A stretch of 64,000 nt of DNA from Blautia sp. An249 (GTDB taxonomy: Bacteria; Bacillota; Clostridia; Lachnospirales; Lachnospiraceae), in assembly GCF_002159835.1 (NCBI RefSeq), contig NZ_NFJL01000015.1, positions 1-64,000 of the forward strand. Direction: 5' to 3'. Positions 1-11,355 of the stretch are shown piece by piece. The notes under the pieces were generated by a model, which was not told where the DNA came from, made no database searches, and saw only the letters and a program-made list of their open reading frames with translations. Within the stretch, counting starts at the first letter, position 1; each line of letters begins with the position of its first letter. The position numbers and the translations under genes are program-made.

Positions 1-146
1 GTCAAGAACTTTTTTAACTTTTTTCAAAGCTTTTGTTCTCTGTTTCGCTCAGCAACTTTGTTATCTTACCACAGCTTTCCAAGCTTGTCAACAACTTTTT
101 CAAACTTTTTTCTGTGGTTTTTTATGAAGGATTCTTCATAAAAAAC

Positions 147-233
147 GGAGAAGGAGGGATTTGAACCCTCGCGCCGCGTAAACGACCTATACCCTTAGCA
201 GGGGCACCTCTTCGGCCTCTTGAGTACTTCTCC
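147..233 (-). tRNA. tRNA-Ser (anticodon GCU)
   Basis: The minus strand folds as an 87-nt class II tRNA. The 5' acceptor strand GGAGAAG pairs with the 3' strand CTTCTCC, the anticodon loop reads CTGCTAA giving GCT, a long variable arm of serine type follows, and the T loop is TTCAAAT. No CCA end is encoded. A consensus promoter lies 86 bp upstream on the same strand. Confidence 0.95.
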
Positions 234-318
234 GGATTCCGAATTCTGAAATTCGTTCTTCAATTTTCATCACGGAAACCCTTGTTTTATCAAGGTTTTC
301 TCACATGACGCAAAAATT

Positions 319-347
319 ATTATACTTAAGAAAGCATAACTTGTCAA
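319..347 (-). promoter_or_regulatory. Sigma-A promoter for tRNA-Ser
   Basis: On the minus strand TTGACA (342-347), a 17-bp spacer and TATAAT (319-324) form a perfect consensus promoter pointing at the tRNA-Ser gene. It sits just beyond the plsC stop codon, so the tRNA need not depend on read-through from plsC. Confidence 0.85.
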
Positions 348-356
348 CGGTTTTTT

Positions 357-1073
357 TTAATTTTTTTCATTTTCTTCTATAACCGTTTCGATTCTTCTTT
401 TTACTTCTTTTGCTATCTCTGTGGACTTCATATCCTTATATTCTTCATAAGGAATCGGCTTCAGAAAATGCACCTGCACCGTAAGCTTCTTAATGGATCC
501 GGTATCAAAGGATTTATAGGAATCAATTAAAGCTACAGGGACGATGGGACACTTTGCTTTGGTGGCAGCTTTAAAGCTTCCTCCCTTAAAATCCAGAAGT
601 TTGTTCCCATTACGACTTCTGGTTCCCTCTGCAAAGATTAAGAAGTTACGTCCGGCCTTTACCTCTTTTGTTACCTTAATAATAACTTCCATAGATTGAC
701 GAATATCTTCTCTGTCTATAGAATATGCCTTCATACAGGCAAAAACCTGCTTCAGGAAGGGAATATCCTGAATTTCTTTCTTATTTACCACAGAGAAAGG
801 AACCGGACATGCCTGAATAATTGCCAGCACGTCATAAAGTCCCTGGTGATTGGGATAAAAGATAAAGCCGTTCTCCGGAGGAATATTTTCTACTCCGTGT
901 GCGTCAATTGTAATACTGCCGCCCTTATTGGCTCTTCTGTCTATCATTTTTAGTAATTTATATCTTTGCTCCTCAGTATATTTATCAACATGCGCTGCAT
1001 AATAATTTAATTTAATCCAGCCGTAAGGAACAAAAATTAAATTTCTTAATACCATCATCAATATTCTTTTCAT
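357..1073 (-). CDS. plsC: 1-acyl-sn-glycerol-3-phosphate acyltransferase (PlsC family)
   Basis: This membrane-associated enzyme is expected to acylate lysophosphatidic acid to phosphatidic acid in phospholipid synthesis. The 238-residue protein has the family's catalytic block NHQGLYD (about 75-81, His and Asp spaced as HX4D) and the substrate-binding block EGTRSRNG (about 149-156), followed by FKGG. The N-terminal 20 residues are hydrophobic and could insert in the membrane. I chose the ATG at 1073: it overlaps the stop codon of the upstream fumarase gene as ATGA and has a GGAG about 9 nt before it. A start 15 bp further upstream would overlap the neighbour by 19 bp. The gene is probably translationally coupled to the fumarase beta gene, although no pathway link is obvious. 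Confidence 0.9.
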   Translation of the reverse strand: MKRILMMVLRNLIFVPYGWIKLNYYAAHVDKYTEEQRYKLLKMIDRRANKGGSITIDAHGVENIPPENGFIFYPNHQGLYDVLAIIQACPVPFSVVNKKEIQDIPFLKQVFACMKAYSIDREDIRQSMEVIIKVTKEVKAGRNFLIFAEGTRSRNGNKLLDFKGGSFKAATKAKCPIVPVALIDSYKSFDTGSIKKLTVQVHFLKPIPYEEYKDMKSTEIAKEVKRRIETVIEENEKN

Positions 1074-1630
1074 GAGATCTGTCTCCATTCTTTTACAGCA
1101 TTTTCATAGAGATTGTTTCCCTGAGAGTCAATTACCACAATAACCGGAAAATTTTCAATTTCCAATTTCCGGATCGCTTCTGTTCCTAAATCTTCGTAGG
1201 CAATTACCTGAGAAGAGAGGATCCTTTTGGAAAGTAAGGCTCCTGCTCCTCCAACTGCTGCAAAATAAATCCCCTGATTTCTCACGATTGCATCTGTTAC
1301 TTCTTTTGTCCGTTTTCCCTTACCTATCATGCCGGCCATCCCCAGGTCCAAAAGCCGGGGAGCATACTTATCCATCCGGCTGGCTGTGGTGGGACCGGCG
1401 GATCCAATGGGTCTTCCTTCTCTGGCAGGAGAAGGCCCCATATAGTAAATTGTTGCTCCTTTAATCTCCAACGGCAATTCTTCCCCTTTATCCAGAGCCT
1501 CAGCCATCCTTTTATGGGCTGCATCCCTGGCCGTATAGATAGTTCCCGTCAGATATACGTAATCCCCTGCCTTTAAATTCTTAATCTCTTCTTCTTTTAA
1601 TGGTATCTCCAAATGTTTTTCCATTTTCAT
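1070..1630 (-). CDS. fumB: Class I fumarate hydratase, beta (C-terminal) subunit
   Basis: With the alpha subunit encoded just upstream this forms the split iron-sulfur fumarase (fumarate + water = malate); the tartrate dehydratase beta subunit belongs to the same family. The 186-residue length is normal for the split subunit. Recognisable conserved blocks are TARDAAHKR (33-41), SAGPTTASRMD (77-87) and AAVGGAGAL (124-132). The gap from the alpha stop is only 11 bp, so the two are one transcript. The exact start is either residue 1 or the Met at residue 3. Substrate choice between fumarate and tartrate cannot be settled from sequence alone, but fumarase is the usual role in gut clostridia. Confidence 0.88.
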   Translation of the reverse strand: MKMEKHLEIPLKEEEIKNLKAGDYVYLTGTIYTARDAAHKRMAEALDKGEELPLEIKGATIYYMGPSPAREGRPIGSAGPTTASRMDKYAPRLLDLGMAGMIGKGKRTKEVTDAIVRNQGIYFAAVGGAGALLSKRILSSQVIAYEDLGTEAIRKLEIENFPVIVVIDSQGNNLYENAVKEWRQIS

Positions 1631-1641
1631 TTCCCACCTGT

Positions 1642-2484
1642 TTAAAGTATTCTACTGATATGTCTGTTTACATGACAGCAAATATTTACAGCCACCGGCA
1701 ATCCTGCAATATGAGTAGGATAGGTATTAATGTTCACTGCAAAAGCAGTTGTAGTCCCTCCTAAACCTCCTGGGCCAATGCCAAGCTGATTGATCTTAGA
1801 GAGCATTTCTTCTTCCAGTTCCTTTACATAAGGAATGGAAGAGCGCTGATCTGCCGGCCTGGTCAGAGCCTGCTTTGCCATAATCGCGCACTTTTCAAAA
1901 GTTCCTCCGATTCCTACTCCCACTACCATTGGAGGACATGCATTAGGCCCTGCTTCCTCTACGGCAGACAAGATCGCCTTCTTTACTCCTTCTATTCCAT
2001 CAGCAGGTTTCAGCATGAATATTTTACTCATATTTTCACTTCCGAATCCTTTGGGAGCCAGGGTAATCTTCACCTTGTCCCCGTCGGTAATGGAATAATG
2101 AATAACAGCAGGGGTGTTGTCTTTGGTATTTTCTCTGTAAATCGGATCTTTTACCACGGATTTTCTCAGATACCCTTCCTGGTATCCTCTCCGTACCCCT
2201 TCATGAATGGCCTCCTCCAGACTTCCCCCTGTCAGATGAACTTCCTGGCCCACTTCTGCAAAAATGACGGCCATTCCCGTATCCTGGCAGATAGGGATTC
2301 TGTCTGTTTCAGCAATCTCTAAATTTTCCTGAAGCTGTGACAGTACCTGTTTTCCTAATTCTGACTTTTCTTCGTTTACTGCCTTTTGGAAAACCCGGCA
2401 CATATCCTGAGAAAGACTGTGATTAATCTGGATACACATATCACGAACAGCCTCTGTAATTTCTTTTACCTGTATATCTCTCAA
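1642..2484 (-). CDS. fumA: Class I fumarate hydratase, alpha (N-terminal, Fe-S) subunit
   Basis: This is the iron-sulfur subunit of the two-part class I fumarase. I place the start at a TTG (2482-2484), which has GGAGGG 7 nt upstream and gives 280 residues beginning MRDIQVKEIT, the usual family start. The upstream ATG at 2556 would add 24 unrelated residues and overlap the lipoprotein gene by 29 bp. Candidate [4Fe-4S] ligands are C66 (in PICQDTG), C183 (in GPNACPPM) and C269 or C270, with spacing like that of known class I enzymes. GIGPGGLGGTTTAF near 235-248 is the other strongly conserved block. Like other solvent-exposed 4Fe-4S dehydratases it should be oxygen sensitive. Confidence 0.9.
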   Translation of the reverse strand: MRDIQVKEITEAVRDMCIQINHSLSQDMCRVFQKAVNEEKSELGKQVLSQLQENLEIAETDRIPICQDTGMAVIFAEVGQEVHLTGGSLEEAIHEGVRRGYQEGYLRKSVVKDPIYRENTKDNTPAVIHYSITDGDKVKITLAPKGFGSENMSKIFMLKPADGIEGVKKAILSAVEEAGPNACPPMVVGVGIGGTFEKCAIMAKQALTRPADQRSSIPYVKELEEEMLSKINQLGIGPGGLGGTTTAFAVNINTYPTHIAGLPVAVNICCHVNRHISRIL

Positions 2485-2527
2485 CTGGATACCCTCCGTT
2501 TGCTGACAGGGATCGAAGCATCCCTGC

Positions 2528-3073
2528 TTATAATTTTTCTGAAATTCTTTCCTCATATCCGGGATTCTGCTTTATGAATTTCTCATAAGCCTTTGAATAG
2601 TCCTGATAAGGTTCGGTATTCATAAAAGATGCATACGCTGTGCTTGCCTGTTCGCTTATCTCCTGAGTAATTTCTTTTGAGGACATAATATAATATTTTT
2701 TATCCGATTTTTTCACCATATAGGTTCCTATGCACGGATATTCTTTCTTCTTATCCAATACTAAATTATAGGTTATATATACATAGGAATATTTCCCATA
2801 ATCCTCTATAACCCCGCATTCCAGTAAATCAACCTTATCCGTCTGATGCGCCTGTATGTATTTTATAGATGCCTCAATCTCCGCTTCCGTCTCCTTATCA
2901 GACTCTTTACTCCCGAAGCATTTCCTGGCATTTTTTGCACTGTCATCCCCATATGCCTCTATCAATGACTTAACCACACCTTCCGGGGATTTCTGGTTCA
3001 CACCGCATCCTGAAATCCCCGTCAGTAAGATGAACATTAGAAAAACTGCTGCTATTCTTCGTCCCTTTTTCAT
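2528..3073 (-). CDS. Putative lipoprotein, NTF2-like/DUF4878-like
   Basis: This 181-residue protein starts with a basic stretch and a hydrophobic core ending in the lipobox LTGISGC, so it should be cleaved and lipidated at C23 and held on the outer face of the membrane. The mature part begins with SPEGVVKSLIEAY, a pattern seen in small secreted NTF2-fold lipoproteins of clostridia. No catalytic motif is visible. It sits between gyrA and the fumarase genes on the same strand, 5 bp after the gyrA stop, so it is probably co-transcribed with gyrA by position rather than by function. The function is unknown. Confidence 0.75.
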   Translation of the reverse strand: MKKGRRIAAVFLMFILLTGISGCGVNQKSPEGVVKSLIEAYGDDSAKNARKCFGSKESDKETEAEIEASIKYIQAHQTDKVDLLECGVIEDYGKYSYVYITYNLVLDKKKEYPCIGTYMVKKSDKKYYIMSSKEITQEISEQASTAYASFMNTEPYQDYSKAYEKFIKQNPGYEERISEKL

Positions 3074-3078
3074 AATAA

Positions 3079-5580
3079 TTATTTATCCCCTTGTACTTCT
3101 TTTGTTTCTGCAGATTCATTGGGTTCATTTTTATCATCTATTTTTTCCCGTACTTTGGCAATGCTGGCAACGGTAACTCCCTCAGTAAGATTAATCAGTT
3201 TTACCCCTGATGTAATTCTTCCTAATATAGATATATCGGAGCACTGCAGACGAATAATAATCCCCTCCGTAGTAATTAACATTACCTCATTTTCTTCGTT
3301 TACTGCCTTTACTCCTACTACATTTCCTGTTTTTTCCGTTATTTTATAACATTTTACGCCTTTGCCGCCGCGGTTCTGTACGGTAAATTCTCCTACGGAA
3401 GTCCGTTTACCCATGCCGTTTTCGGATACGATTAACAAATAATGTCCCTGGGAATTTAACTGCATTCCCACAACTTCATCCCCGTCGGACAGATTCATTC
3501 CCCTAACGCCCATGGAGACTCTTCCTGTTACTCTGACGTCTGTTTCTTTAAACCGGATACACTGGCCGTCTTTCGTTACCAGAATAATATCTTTTTTATT
3601 ATCCGTACATTTTACTTCAATCAGTTCATCTTCATCCCGAAGAGAGATGGCAGCCAGTCCGGTCTTTCTTACATTGGCATAATCCAGAATCGGCGTCTTC
3701 TTAATCAGCCCTTTCTTGGTAGCCATTACCAGATAGCGGTTCTTCTCGAATTTATTAATCGGAATGACAGCCGTAATATTTTCTCCAGGCATAAGCTGAA
3801 GCAGATTGATAATGGCGGTACCTCTGGCTGTCCGGCTTGCCTCCGGGATTTCATAGGCCTTCAGCCGGTATACCCGTCCCGTATTGGTAAAGAACATTAA
3901 ATAATGATGGGTCGTTGTCATCAGAAGTTCTTCGATATAGTCGTCTTCTATGGTCTGCATACCTTTAATGCCTTTGCCGCCGCGGTTCTGGCTGCGGAAG
4001 TTATCTACCGTCATACGTTTAATGTATCCCAGTTTCGTCATCGTGATTACCGTATTTTCATCAGGAATCAGATCTTCCATGGAAATATCGTACTCATCAA
4101 AGCCTATTGAAGTTTTTCTTTCATCTCCGTATTTATCCGAGATAGCCAGAATTTCTTCTCTGATCACCCGAAGCAACAGATTTCTGTCTGCTAAGATGGC
4201 CTTAAACTTTCTGATTTTCTCCATCAGCTCTGCATATTCTGCTTCCAGTTTCTCCCGCTCCAGACCGGTTAAAGCACGAAGACGCATATCAATAATTGCC
4301 TGTGCCTGTACTTCATCCAGGCCAAACTGTTTAATCAGTTCTTCTTTCGCAATCTGAGGTGTCTGAGAACCTCTGATAATCTGGATAACTCGATCGATAT
4401 TATCCAGAGCTTTTAAGAGTCCCTCTAAAATATGAGCTCTTTCCTGCGCCTTGTTTAAGTCATACTGCGTCCTTCTGGTTACTACATCTTCCTGATGGGA
4501 CAGATAGTTCTCCAGCATTTCTTTCAGATTCATGACCTTTGGCTCATTGTTTACCAGAGCCAGCATAATCACACCAAAAGTGTCCTGAAGCTGAGTGTGT
4601 TTATAAAGCTGATTGAGTATTACATTGGCGTTGGCGTCTTTCTTTAAGTCAATGCAGATCCGCATACCCTCCCTGCTGGAGTGGTCATTGAGATCGGTAA
4701 TCCCTTCAATCTTCTTGTCTCTTACCAGTTCGGCAATTTTTTCTATCAGCCTTGCTTTATTTACCAGGTAAGGAAGCTCTGTTACGATAATCCGGCTCTT
4801 TCCGTTTGGAAGGCTTTCAATATTAGTAACTGCTCTTACCCGGATTTTGCCTCTTCCGGTCCGGTAAGCTTCTTCAATCCCTCTGGTTCCTAAAATCGTG
4901 GCTCCTGTGGGGAAATCCGGCCCTTTAATCACGCTTAGAAGTTCTTCTATGGCAGTTTCTCTGTCTTCTTCTACAATGTTATCAATGATTTTTACCACTG
5001 CCTGAATGACTTCTTTCAAATTGTGAGGAGGAATGTTGGTTGCCATTCCTACTGCAATTCCTGATGTCCCGTTTACAAGTAAGTTGGGGTATCTGGCCGG
5101 AAGAACCACAGGTTCTCTCTCTGTCTCATCAAAGTTTGGTACGAAGTCTACCGTATTTTTATTAATATCCGCCAGCATTTCCATTGAAATTTTACTTAAA
5201 CGGGCTTCTGTATACCTCATGGCCGCCGCTCCGTCCCCGTCCACAGAACCAAAGTTTCCGTGACCGTCTACCAGAGGATAACGGGTGGACCATTCCTGGG
5301 CCATATTTACAAGAGCTCCATAGATGGAACTGTCTCCATGGGGATGGTATTTACCCATGGTATCACCCACAATACGCGCACATTTACGGTGTGGTTTATC
5401 CGGGCCGTTATTTAATTCTATCATAGAGTACAGCACTCTTCGCTGTACCGGTTTTAATCCGTCTCTTACATCCGGAAGAGCTCGTGCGGCAATAACGCTC
5501 ATCGCATAATCAATATAAGATGTCTCCATGGTCTTCTTCAGATCGACGTCATGGACTTTATCAAAAACATTATTCTCCAT
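3079..5580 (-). CDS. gyrA: DNA gyrase subunit A
   Basis: GyrA is the breakage-reunion subunit of gyrase, which introduces negative supercoils with GyrB. The 833-residue protein has the N-terminal winged-helix/tower domain with the active-site tyrosine in [10 protein letters not shown] and a C-terminal beta-pinwheel with GyrA-box-like Q-NRGGKG motifs (two copies). I prefer the ATG at 5580, which gives MENNVFDKV and has GGAGG 5 nt upstream; an ATG 18 bp earlier is possible. The quinolone-resistance region reads [13 protein letters not shown]: the position equal to E. coli Ser83 is Ser, but the position equal to Asp87 is Gly. It follows gyrB by about 48 bp. Confidence 0.97.
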   Translation of the reverse strand: MENNVFDKVHDVDLKKTMETSYIDYAMSVIAARALPDVRDGLKPVQRRVLYSMIELNNGPDKPHRKCARIVGDTMGKYHPHGDSSIYGALVNMAQEWSTRYPLVDGHGNFGSVDGDGAAAMRYTEARLSKISMEMLADINKNTVDFVPNFDETEREPVVLPARYPNLLVNGTSGIAVGMATNIPPHNLKEVIQAVVKIIDNIVEEDRETAIEELLSVIKGPDFPTGATILGTRGIEEAYRTGRGKIRVRAVTNIESLPNGKSRIIVTELPYLVNKARLIEKIAELVRDKKIEGITDLNDHSSREGMRICIDLKKDANANVILNQLYKHTQLQDTFGVIMLALVNNEPKVMNLKEMLENYLSHQEDVVTRRTQYDLNKAQERAHILEGLLKALDNIDRVIQIIRGSQTPQIAKEELIKQFGLDEVQAQAIIDMRLRALTGLEREKLEAEYAELMEKIRKFKAILADRNLLLRVIREEILAISDKYGDERKTSIGFDEYDISMEDLIPDENTVITMTKLGYIKRMTVDNFRSQNRGGKGIKGMQTIEDDYIEELLMTTTHHYLMFFTNTGRVYRLKAYEIPEASRTARGTAIINLLQLMPGENITAVIPINKFEKNRYLVMATKKGLIKKTPILDYANVRKTGLAAISLRDEDELIEVKCTDNKKDIILVTKDGQCIRFKETDVRVTGRVSMGVRGMNLSDGDEVVGMQLNSQGHYLLIVSENGMGKRTSVGEFTVQNRGGKGVKCYKITEKTGNVVGVKAVNEENEVMLITTEGIIIRLQCSDISILGRITSGVKLINLTEGVTVASIAKVREKIDDKNEPNESAETKEVQGDK

Positions 5581-5628
5581 TCTTTCCTCCATCTGCATTC
5601 ATCTCCGGACAGCACATTCTGCCCAGAG

Positions 5629-7569
<1,941 letters not shown>

Positions 7570-7726
7570 CTATGTTCTATCCATGTGAAAATTAAATTTC
7601 TATTTATTCAGATTCTGTTTTTAAACAGACTAATACTTATTTAGTATACCATAAAACAGGGCTGTTTTCCATTAAAAAATAAGGATAACTTCTTATTATA
7701 TTAGCCGTTCTCTCAGGAAACAGACA

Positions 7727-7776
7727 TAAAAATACCGCTGCAGGAAGAAGATGTTTCTTCTCCTTCTGCGGCGGCA
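7727..7776 (-). terminator. Rho-independent terminator after rsmI
   Basis: On the minus strand a long GC-rich stem (CCGCCGCAGAAGGAGAAG against CTTCTTCCTGCAGCGG) is followed by TATTTTTATG. It lies 10 bp past the rsmI stop codon and separates the holB-to-rsmI operon from gyrB. The 150 bp between it and gyrB presumably holds the gyrB promoter; a TATACT element is visible at about 7640. Confidence 0.8.
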
Positions 7777-7785
7777 AATATTTCT

Positions 7786-8628
7786 TTACTGACAATTCAG
7801 ATACTGATAAATTTCTCTTTTTGACAGCCCTCTGTCTTTAGCCACGGATTTCATAGCCTCTTTCTTTTCCAACCCCTGGTCCAGATACAACTGCATATGT
7901 TCTTCAATACTCATGGTTTCCCATTTTTTTCGCTTATTTTCCTCAATCTCTTCTCTGCTTCTGCCTTCCACTATCAGAACACATTCCCCCTTCGGTTCCT
8001 GGGTTTCATAGAACTGAATACATTCCTCAATGGACGTATGAAAGGCCGTTTCATGCTTCTTGGTCAGTTCCCGGCACAGAGTCATCTTCCTGTTTCCCAG
8101 AGCCTCTTTCAGCTCTTTTAACGTGCGTAAAAGGCGATGCGGCGCTTCATAGAGAATAATTGTTCTTGTCTCCTGCTGCAGTTCCTCTAAAATCCGGCTT
8201 CTCTCCTTCTTATCCGCAGGCAGAAACGCTTCAAAGGAAAATCTTCTGGACGGAAGTCCCGATAAAGTAAGGGCGGTTATACATGCCGCCGGTCCCGGAA
8301 GAGAAGTCACCTCAATTCCGGCCTCATAAGCCATCCTGGCCAGTTCTTCTCCCGGATCGGAAATCCCGGGGGTTCCTGCATCCGTTATAAGGGCAATCTC
8401 CTGTCCCTGCTGCATCTTTTCAATCAGCAGCCGGGCTTTCTGAAATTTATTGTGCTCGTGGTAACTGGTCATAGGCGTATGAATATCAAAATGATTCAAT
8501 AGCTTTCTGCTGTTTCGGGTATCTTCCGCGGCAATTAAATCTGCCTCCTTTAATACCCGGATAACACGAAGAGTAATATCTTCCAGATTTCCGATTGGAG
8601 TGGCGCACAGATAAAGTTTTCCGGACAT
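7786..8628 (-). CDS. rsmI: 16S rRNA (cytidine1402-2'-O)-methyltransferase
   Basis: RsmI methylates the ribose of C1402 in the decoding centre of 16S rRNA using S-adenosylmethionine. The 280-residue protein is a SAM-binding tetrapyrrole-methylase fold with the family motifs TPIGNLEDIT near the N-terminus, AAEDTR, and DAGTPGISDPG. The start is the ATG at 8628, preceded by AAGGAGAG and a 5-nt gap; the frame stays open 87 bp further upstream but those residues are not part of the family and overlap the methyltransferase gene. It is the last gene of a holB-ricT-methyltransferase-rsmI run, an arrangement also found in other clostridia and bacilli. Confidence 0.95.
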   Translation of the reverse strand: MSGKLYLCATPIGNLEDITLRVIRVLKEADLIAAEDTRNSRKLLNHFDIHTPMTSYHEHNKFQKARLLIEKMQQGQEIALITDAGTPGISDPGEELARMAYEAGIEVTSLPGPAACITALTLSGLPSRRFSFEAFLPADKKERSRILEELQQETRTIILYEAPHRLLRTLKELKEALGNRKMTLCRELTKKHETAFHTSIEECIQFYETQEPKGECVLIVEGRSREEIEENKRKKWETMSIEEHMQLYLDQGLEKKEAMKSVAKDRGLSKREIYQYLNCQ

Positions 8629-8653
8629 TACAGCTCTCCTTTCTTTCCCGTCC

Positions 8654-9394
8654 TTATCCCATACGGTAGTGTTCCAGAATTTCCCTGGTATACACCCCGG
8701 GACTTTCATAGACAATCAGCGGCTTTTCTGTCTTCAGCCTGGGATTTCCGCCTTTCATAGCTTCAATCAATACCATATTCGGTTCTTTATCCACATAGGG
8801 ATAAACCAGTCTCATCCGTTTCGGTTCCAAGTGATATTTCATCAATGTGTGAAAGATTTCCGGAAGACGAAACGGCCGGTGTATCATGTAAAATTTTCCC
8901 CTGGATTTTAATATTTTAGAGGTTTCCCTTACAATATCTTCCAGGGTACATAAAATTTCATGTCTTGCTATGGCTTTGGGCATCTGTGGGTTCTGCAGCC
9001 CATGCTGTCCGATCATGTACGGAGGATTGCAGGTAACCACATCAAAAGAAGCTGCACCAAATAACCCGGCAGCTTCCTTTACATCCCCTGTCACAATCTC
9101 AATTTCTGACTGCAGACGATTATACTCCACACTTCTTCTTGCCATATCCGCACATGTTTCCTGTATTTCCAGTCCGGTAAAATGCTTTCCCGGGGTCTTC
9201 GCTTTTAAAAGGAGAGGGACAATCCCTGTTCCTGTACAAAGATCCAGGACTTCCTCACCCGGACGAATCCTGGAAAAACAGGATAATAAAACAGCATCCA
9301 AACCAAAGCAGAAGTTTTCCGGATTCTGGATGATCCAGTATCCGTTCTGTAAATCATCCAGACGTTCCTTTTCCTGCAGTATGTTATTGATCAT
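8654..9394 (-). CDS. SAM-dependent methyltransferase, TrmN6/YfiC type
   Basis: The 246-residue protein has a class I methyltransferase fold: a glycine-rich SAM loop LDLCTGTGIVPLLL near residues 46-59 and the amino-methyltransferase motif NPPY (in VVTCNPPYM) expected for N6-adenine methylation. Family relatives methylate A37 of tRNA1(Val) in E. coli; the tRNA target here is an inference. The start overlaps the end of ricT by 11 bp, and rsmI follows after 25 bp, so the three are co-transcribed. In Bacillus the equivalent yabB lies in the same ricT-yabA-yabB-rsmI neighbourhood, which supports the call. Confidence 0.85.
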   Translation of the reverse strand: MINNILQEKERLDDLQNGYWIIQNPENFCFGLDAVLLSCFSRIRPGEEVLDLCTGTGIVPLLLKAKTPGKHFTGLEIQETCADMARRSVEYNRLQSEIEIVTGDVKEAAGLFGAASFDVVTCNPPYMIGQHGLQNPQMPKAIARHEILCTLEDIVRETSKILKSRGKFYMIHRPFRLPEIFHTLMKYHLEPKRMRLVYPYVDKEPNMVLIEAMKGGNPRLKTEKPLIVYESPGVYTREILEHYRMG

Positions 9395-10292
9395 CCAGTT
9401 TCGACGTCCCTTCTTTATCTTCCAGACCCTCCAGCTCTTTCAGCTCTTCTTTTGAGATTTTCATCTTCTCTTTGCGCTTTCTGGGACGGAATTTTAATTC
9501 GTCCACGCTGTACTCCTGGATTTCTTTTTCATCATTGACCTCTACAACGACTTTCACCCTCTGGCGCAGCACGTTTACACTGTGAACAGTTCCGGTCAGT
9601 CCGTCGGGTGTGGTTACCGTATCTCCGTTTCCCGGAAGTTTCTTATTGAGTTCTTCATAGGTTTCCTGTTCATTTTTCAGACAGCACATTAAACGGCCGC
9701 ATACTCCGGAGATCTTAGTCTGATTCAGAGACAGATTCTGTTCTTTTGCCATCTTAATGGATACGGGAGCAAACTCTGACAGATACGTATGACAGCATAA
9801 CTGTCTTCCGCAGATTCCGATACCCCCAAGGATTTTCGTCTCATCCCGGACTCCAATCTGACGCAGCTCTATCCTTGTTTTAAAGACAGCAGCCAGGTCT
9901 TTTACCAATTGCCGGAAATCAATCCTACCATCAGCAGTAAAATAAAACAGTACCTTGTTATTGTCAAAAGTATATTCCGTATCGATCAGCTTCATTTCCA
10001 GTCCGTGTTCCTGGATTTTCTTCTGACAGATTTTAAATGCTTCTTTTTCTTTTATGCGGTTTTTTTCTTCCTGCAGATCGTCTTCCTTCGTTGCCACCCG
10101 CAATACTTCTTTCAGCGGATGAACCACCTTGGAATCATCCACTTCCCTGGGTTTCAGAACGACTTTTCCGTATTCAATTCCTCTGGCTGTCTCTACAATT
10201 ACGTGATCATTGGTATTTATCTGATAATCTTTTGGATCAAAATAATAAATTTTTCCCACATTTCGAAATCTCACGCCTACTACTTTTGTCAT
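9384..10292 (-). CDS. ricT: RicT (YaaT) family PSP1-domain protein
   Basis: RicT belongs to the PSP1 C-terminal family. In Bacillus subtilis it forms the Y-complex with RicA and RicF, carries iron-sulfur clusters, and directs RNase Y cleavage, affecting sporulation, competence and biofilm formation. The 302-residue protein shows paired cysteine motifs (CGRQLCC near 158-164 and CGRLMCC near 196-202), which are the likely Fe-S ligands. The C-terminal 60 residues are charged (RKRKEK, KEELKELEGLED). It starts 2 bp after holB, so it is tightly coupled. The function here is inferred from the family. Confidence 0.92.
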   Translation of the reverse strand: MTKVVGVRFRNVGKIYYFDPKDYQINTNDHVIVETARGIEYGKVVLKPREVDDSKVVHPLKEVLRVATKEDDLQEEKNRIKEKEAFKICQKKIQEHGLEMKLIDTEYTFDNNKVLFYFTADGRIDFRQLVKDLAAVFKTRIELRQIGVRDETKILGGIGICGRQLCCHTYLSEFAPVSIKMAKEQNLSLNQTKISGVCGRLMCCLKNEQETYEELNKKLPGNGDTVTTPDGLTGTVHSVNVLRQRVKVVVEVNDEKEIQEYSVDELKFRPRKRKEKMKISKEELKELEGLEDKEGTSKLDDQ

Positions 10293-10294
10293 TC

Positions 10295-11284
10295 TTATTT
10301 CTCCCTGATTGTCAGGAACAGAAGTTCCAGCGCCAACTCTAAATTCACATTTGCATGAAGACGTACCTTTGTTTTCTCAAGAGCTTCTAAAATCTTCTCA
10401 ATCGTTTCATAAGACTTTTCGCTGGCCTGTTCCTTGATATAATTAATTTCCTGTTTAAATACCAGATTGTCAATTTCCTGTGTAGCCTTAAACATCAGAA
10501 CATCCCGGAACCAGAACTGGAATATTTCCAGATAATCATCAATAGACTGCTTATCGGATACCATGTTTTTCAATGCTTCTGCCAATTCAAAAGCTCCCAG
10601 TTTGCCTGCATATTTTAAAATCTTCAAGGCATTTTCTGTTATTCTTGCAAAATCTTCACTTTCTGCTGCTTCCTGCGCCCTGCCGATACTGCCCTGAGCC
10701 AGAGAAGCGTCAACTTCCGCCTGATAATCCGGCACGTGAAGTTTGTCCATTAAATAATTTTTAACAAGGCTGTTGTCAATTATTTTCAGATTCAGTTTCA
10801 CGCATCTTGACTGAATCGTAGGAAGCAGCTCGTTAATATTCGATGTTAATAAAATAATAACTGCATAAGCCGGGGGCTCCTCAATTGTCTTCAGAAGGGC
10901 ATTCTGCGCCTGAGGAGTCATTTTCTCTGCATCCGGAATAATATATATCTTATAAGGACTGCAGTAGGGTTTAATGGAAATATCCCCTACCACCTTTTCT
11001 CTGATTTCCTCAATACTGATGGATGACTGATTTTCATGGGTCAATACGATTATATCCGGATGATTCTTACCTACGGCTTTTTTACAGGAATCACATTCCA
11101 TACAAGGTTCAATTCCTTTTTTCTCGCATTGTAAAGTCATGGCGAATGTTGTTGCCAGAAGCTTCTTTCCAGCCCCTGCTTCACCGGTGAATATATAGGA
11201 ATGAGAGACTTTTCCTGTTTTAATTGCATTTTGCAGATGTTCAATAACTTCTTCATGTCCAATAATGGATTGGAAACCACTCAT
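10295..11284 (-). CDS. holB: DNA polymerase III delta' subunit
   Basis: Delta' is the stator of the clamp loader, which places the DnaN sliding clamp on DNA. The 329-residue protein has an AAA+ fold with the P-loop-like GEAGAGKK (about 33-40), a zinc module with four cysteines (CEKKGIEPC then CDSC), the SRC motif (QSRCVKLN) and a C-terminal helical collar. The Walker lysine is followed by Lys rather than Ser or Thr, in keeping with delta' proteins that do not hydrolyse ATP. The ATG at 11284 has GGAGGT 7 nt upstream; a GTG 9 bp earlier overlaps that ribosome binding site and is unlikely. Confidence 0.93.
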   Translation of the reverse strand: MSGFQSIIGHEEVIEHLQNAIKTGKVSHSYIFTGEAGAGKKLLATTFAMTLQCEKKGIEPCMECDSCKKAVGKNHPDIIVLTHENQSSISIEEIREKVVGDISIKPYCSPYKIYIIPDAEKMTPQAQNALLKTIEEPPAYAVIILLTSNINELLPTIQSRCVKLNLKIIDNSLVKNYLMDKLHVPDYQAEVDASLAQGSIGRAQEAAESEDFARITENALKILKYAGKLGAFELAEALKNMVSDKQSIDDYLEIFQFWFRDVLMFKATQEIDNLVFKQEINYIKEQASEKSYETIEKILEALEKTKVRLHANVNLELALELLFLTIREK

Positions 11285-11355
11285 AAGAATCACCTCCTGT
11301 ATCTTATTCCTACCTAGTATATCATAAATTAAATCCCTTTAACAGAACAAATGTC

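Noticed and set aside
1-120. Possible rRNA or second tRNA at the left edge
   Set aside because: The first 146 bp are T-rich with no cloverleaf or rRNA-like sequence; nothing can be supported.
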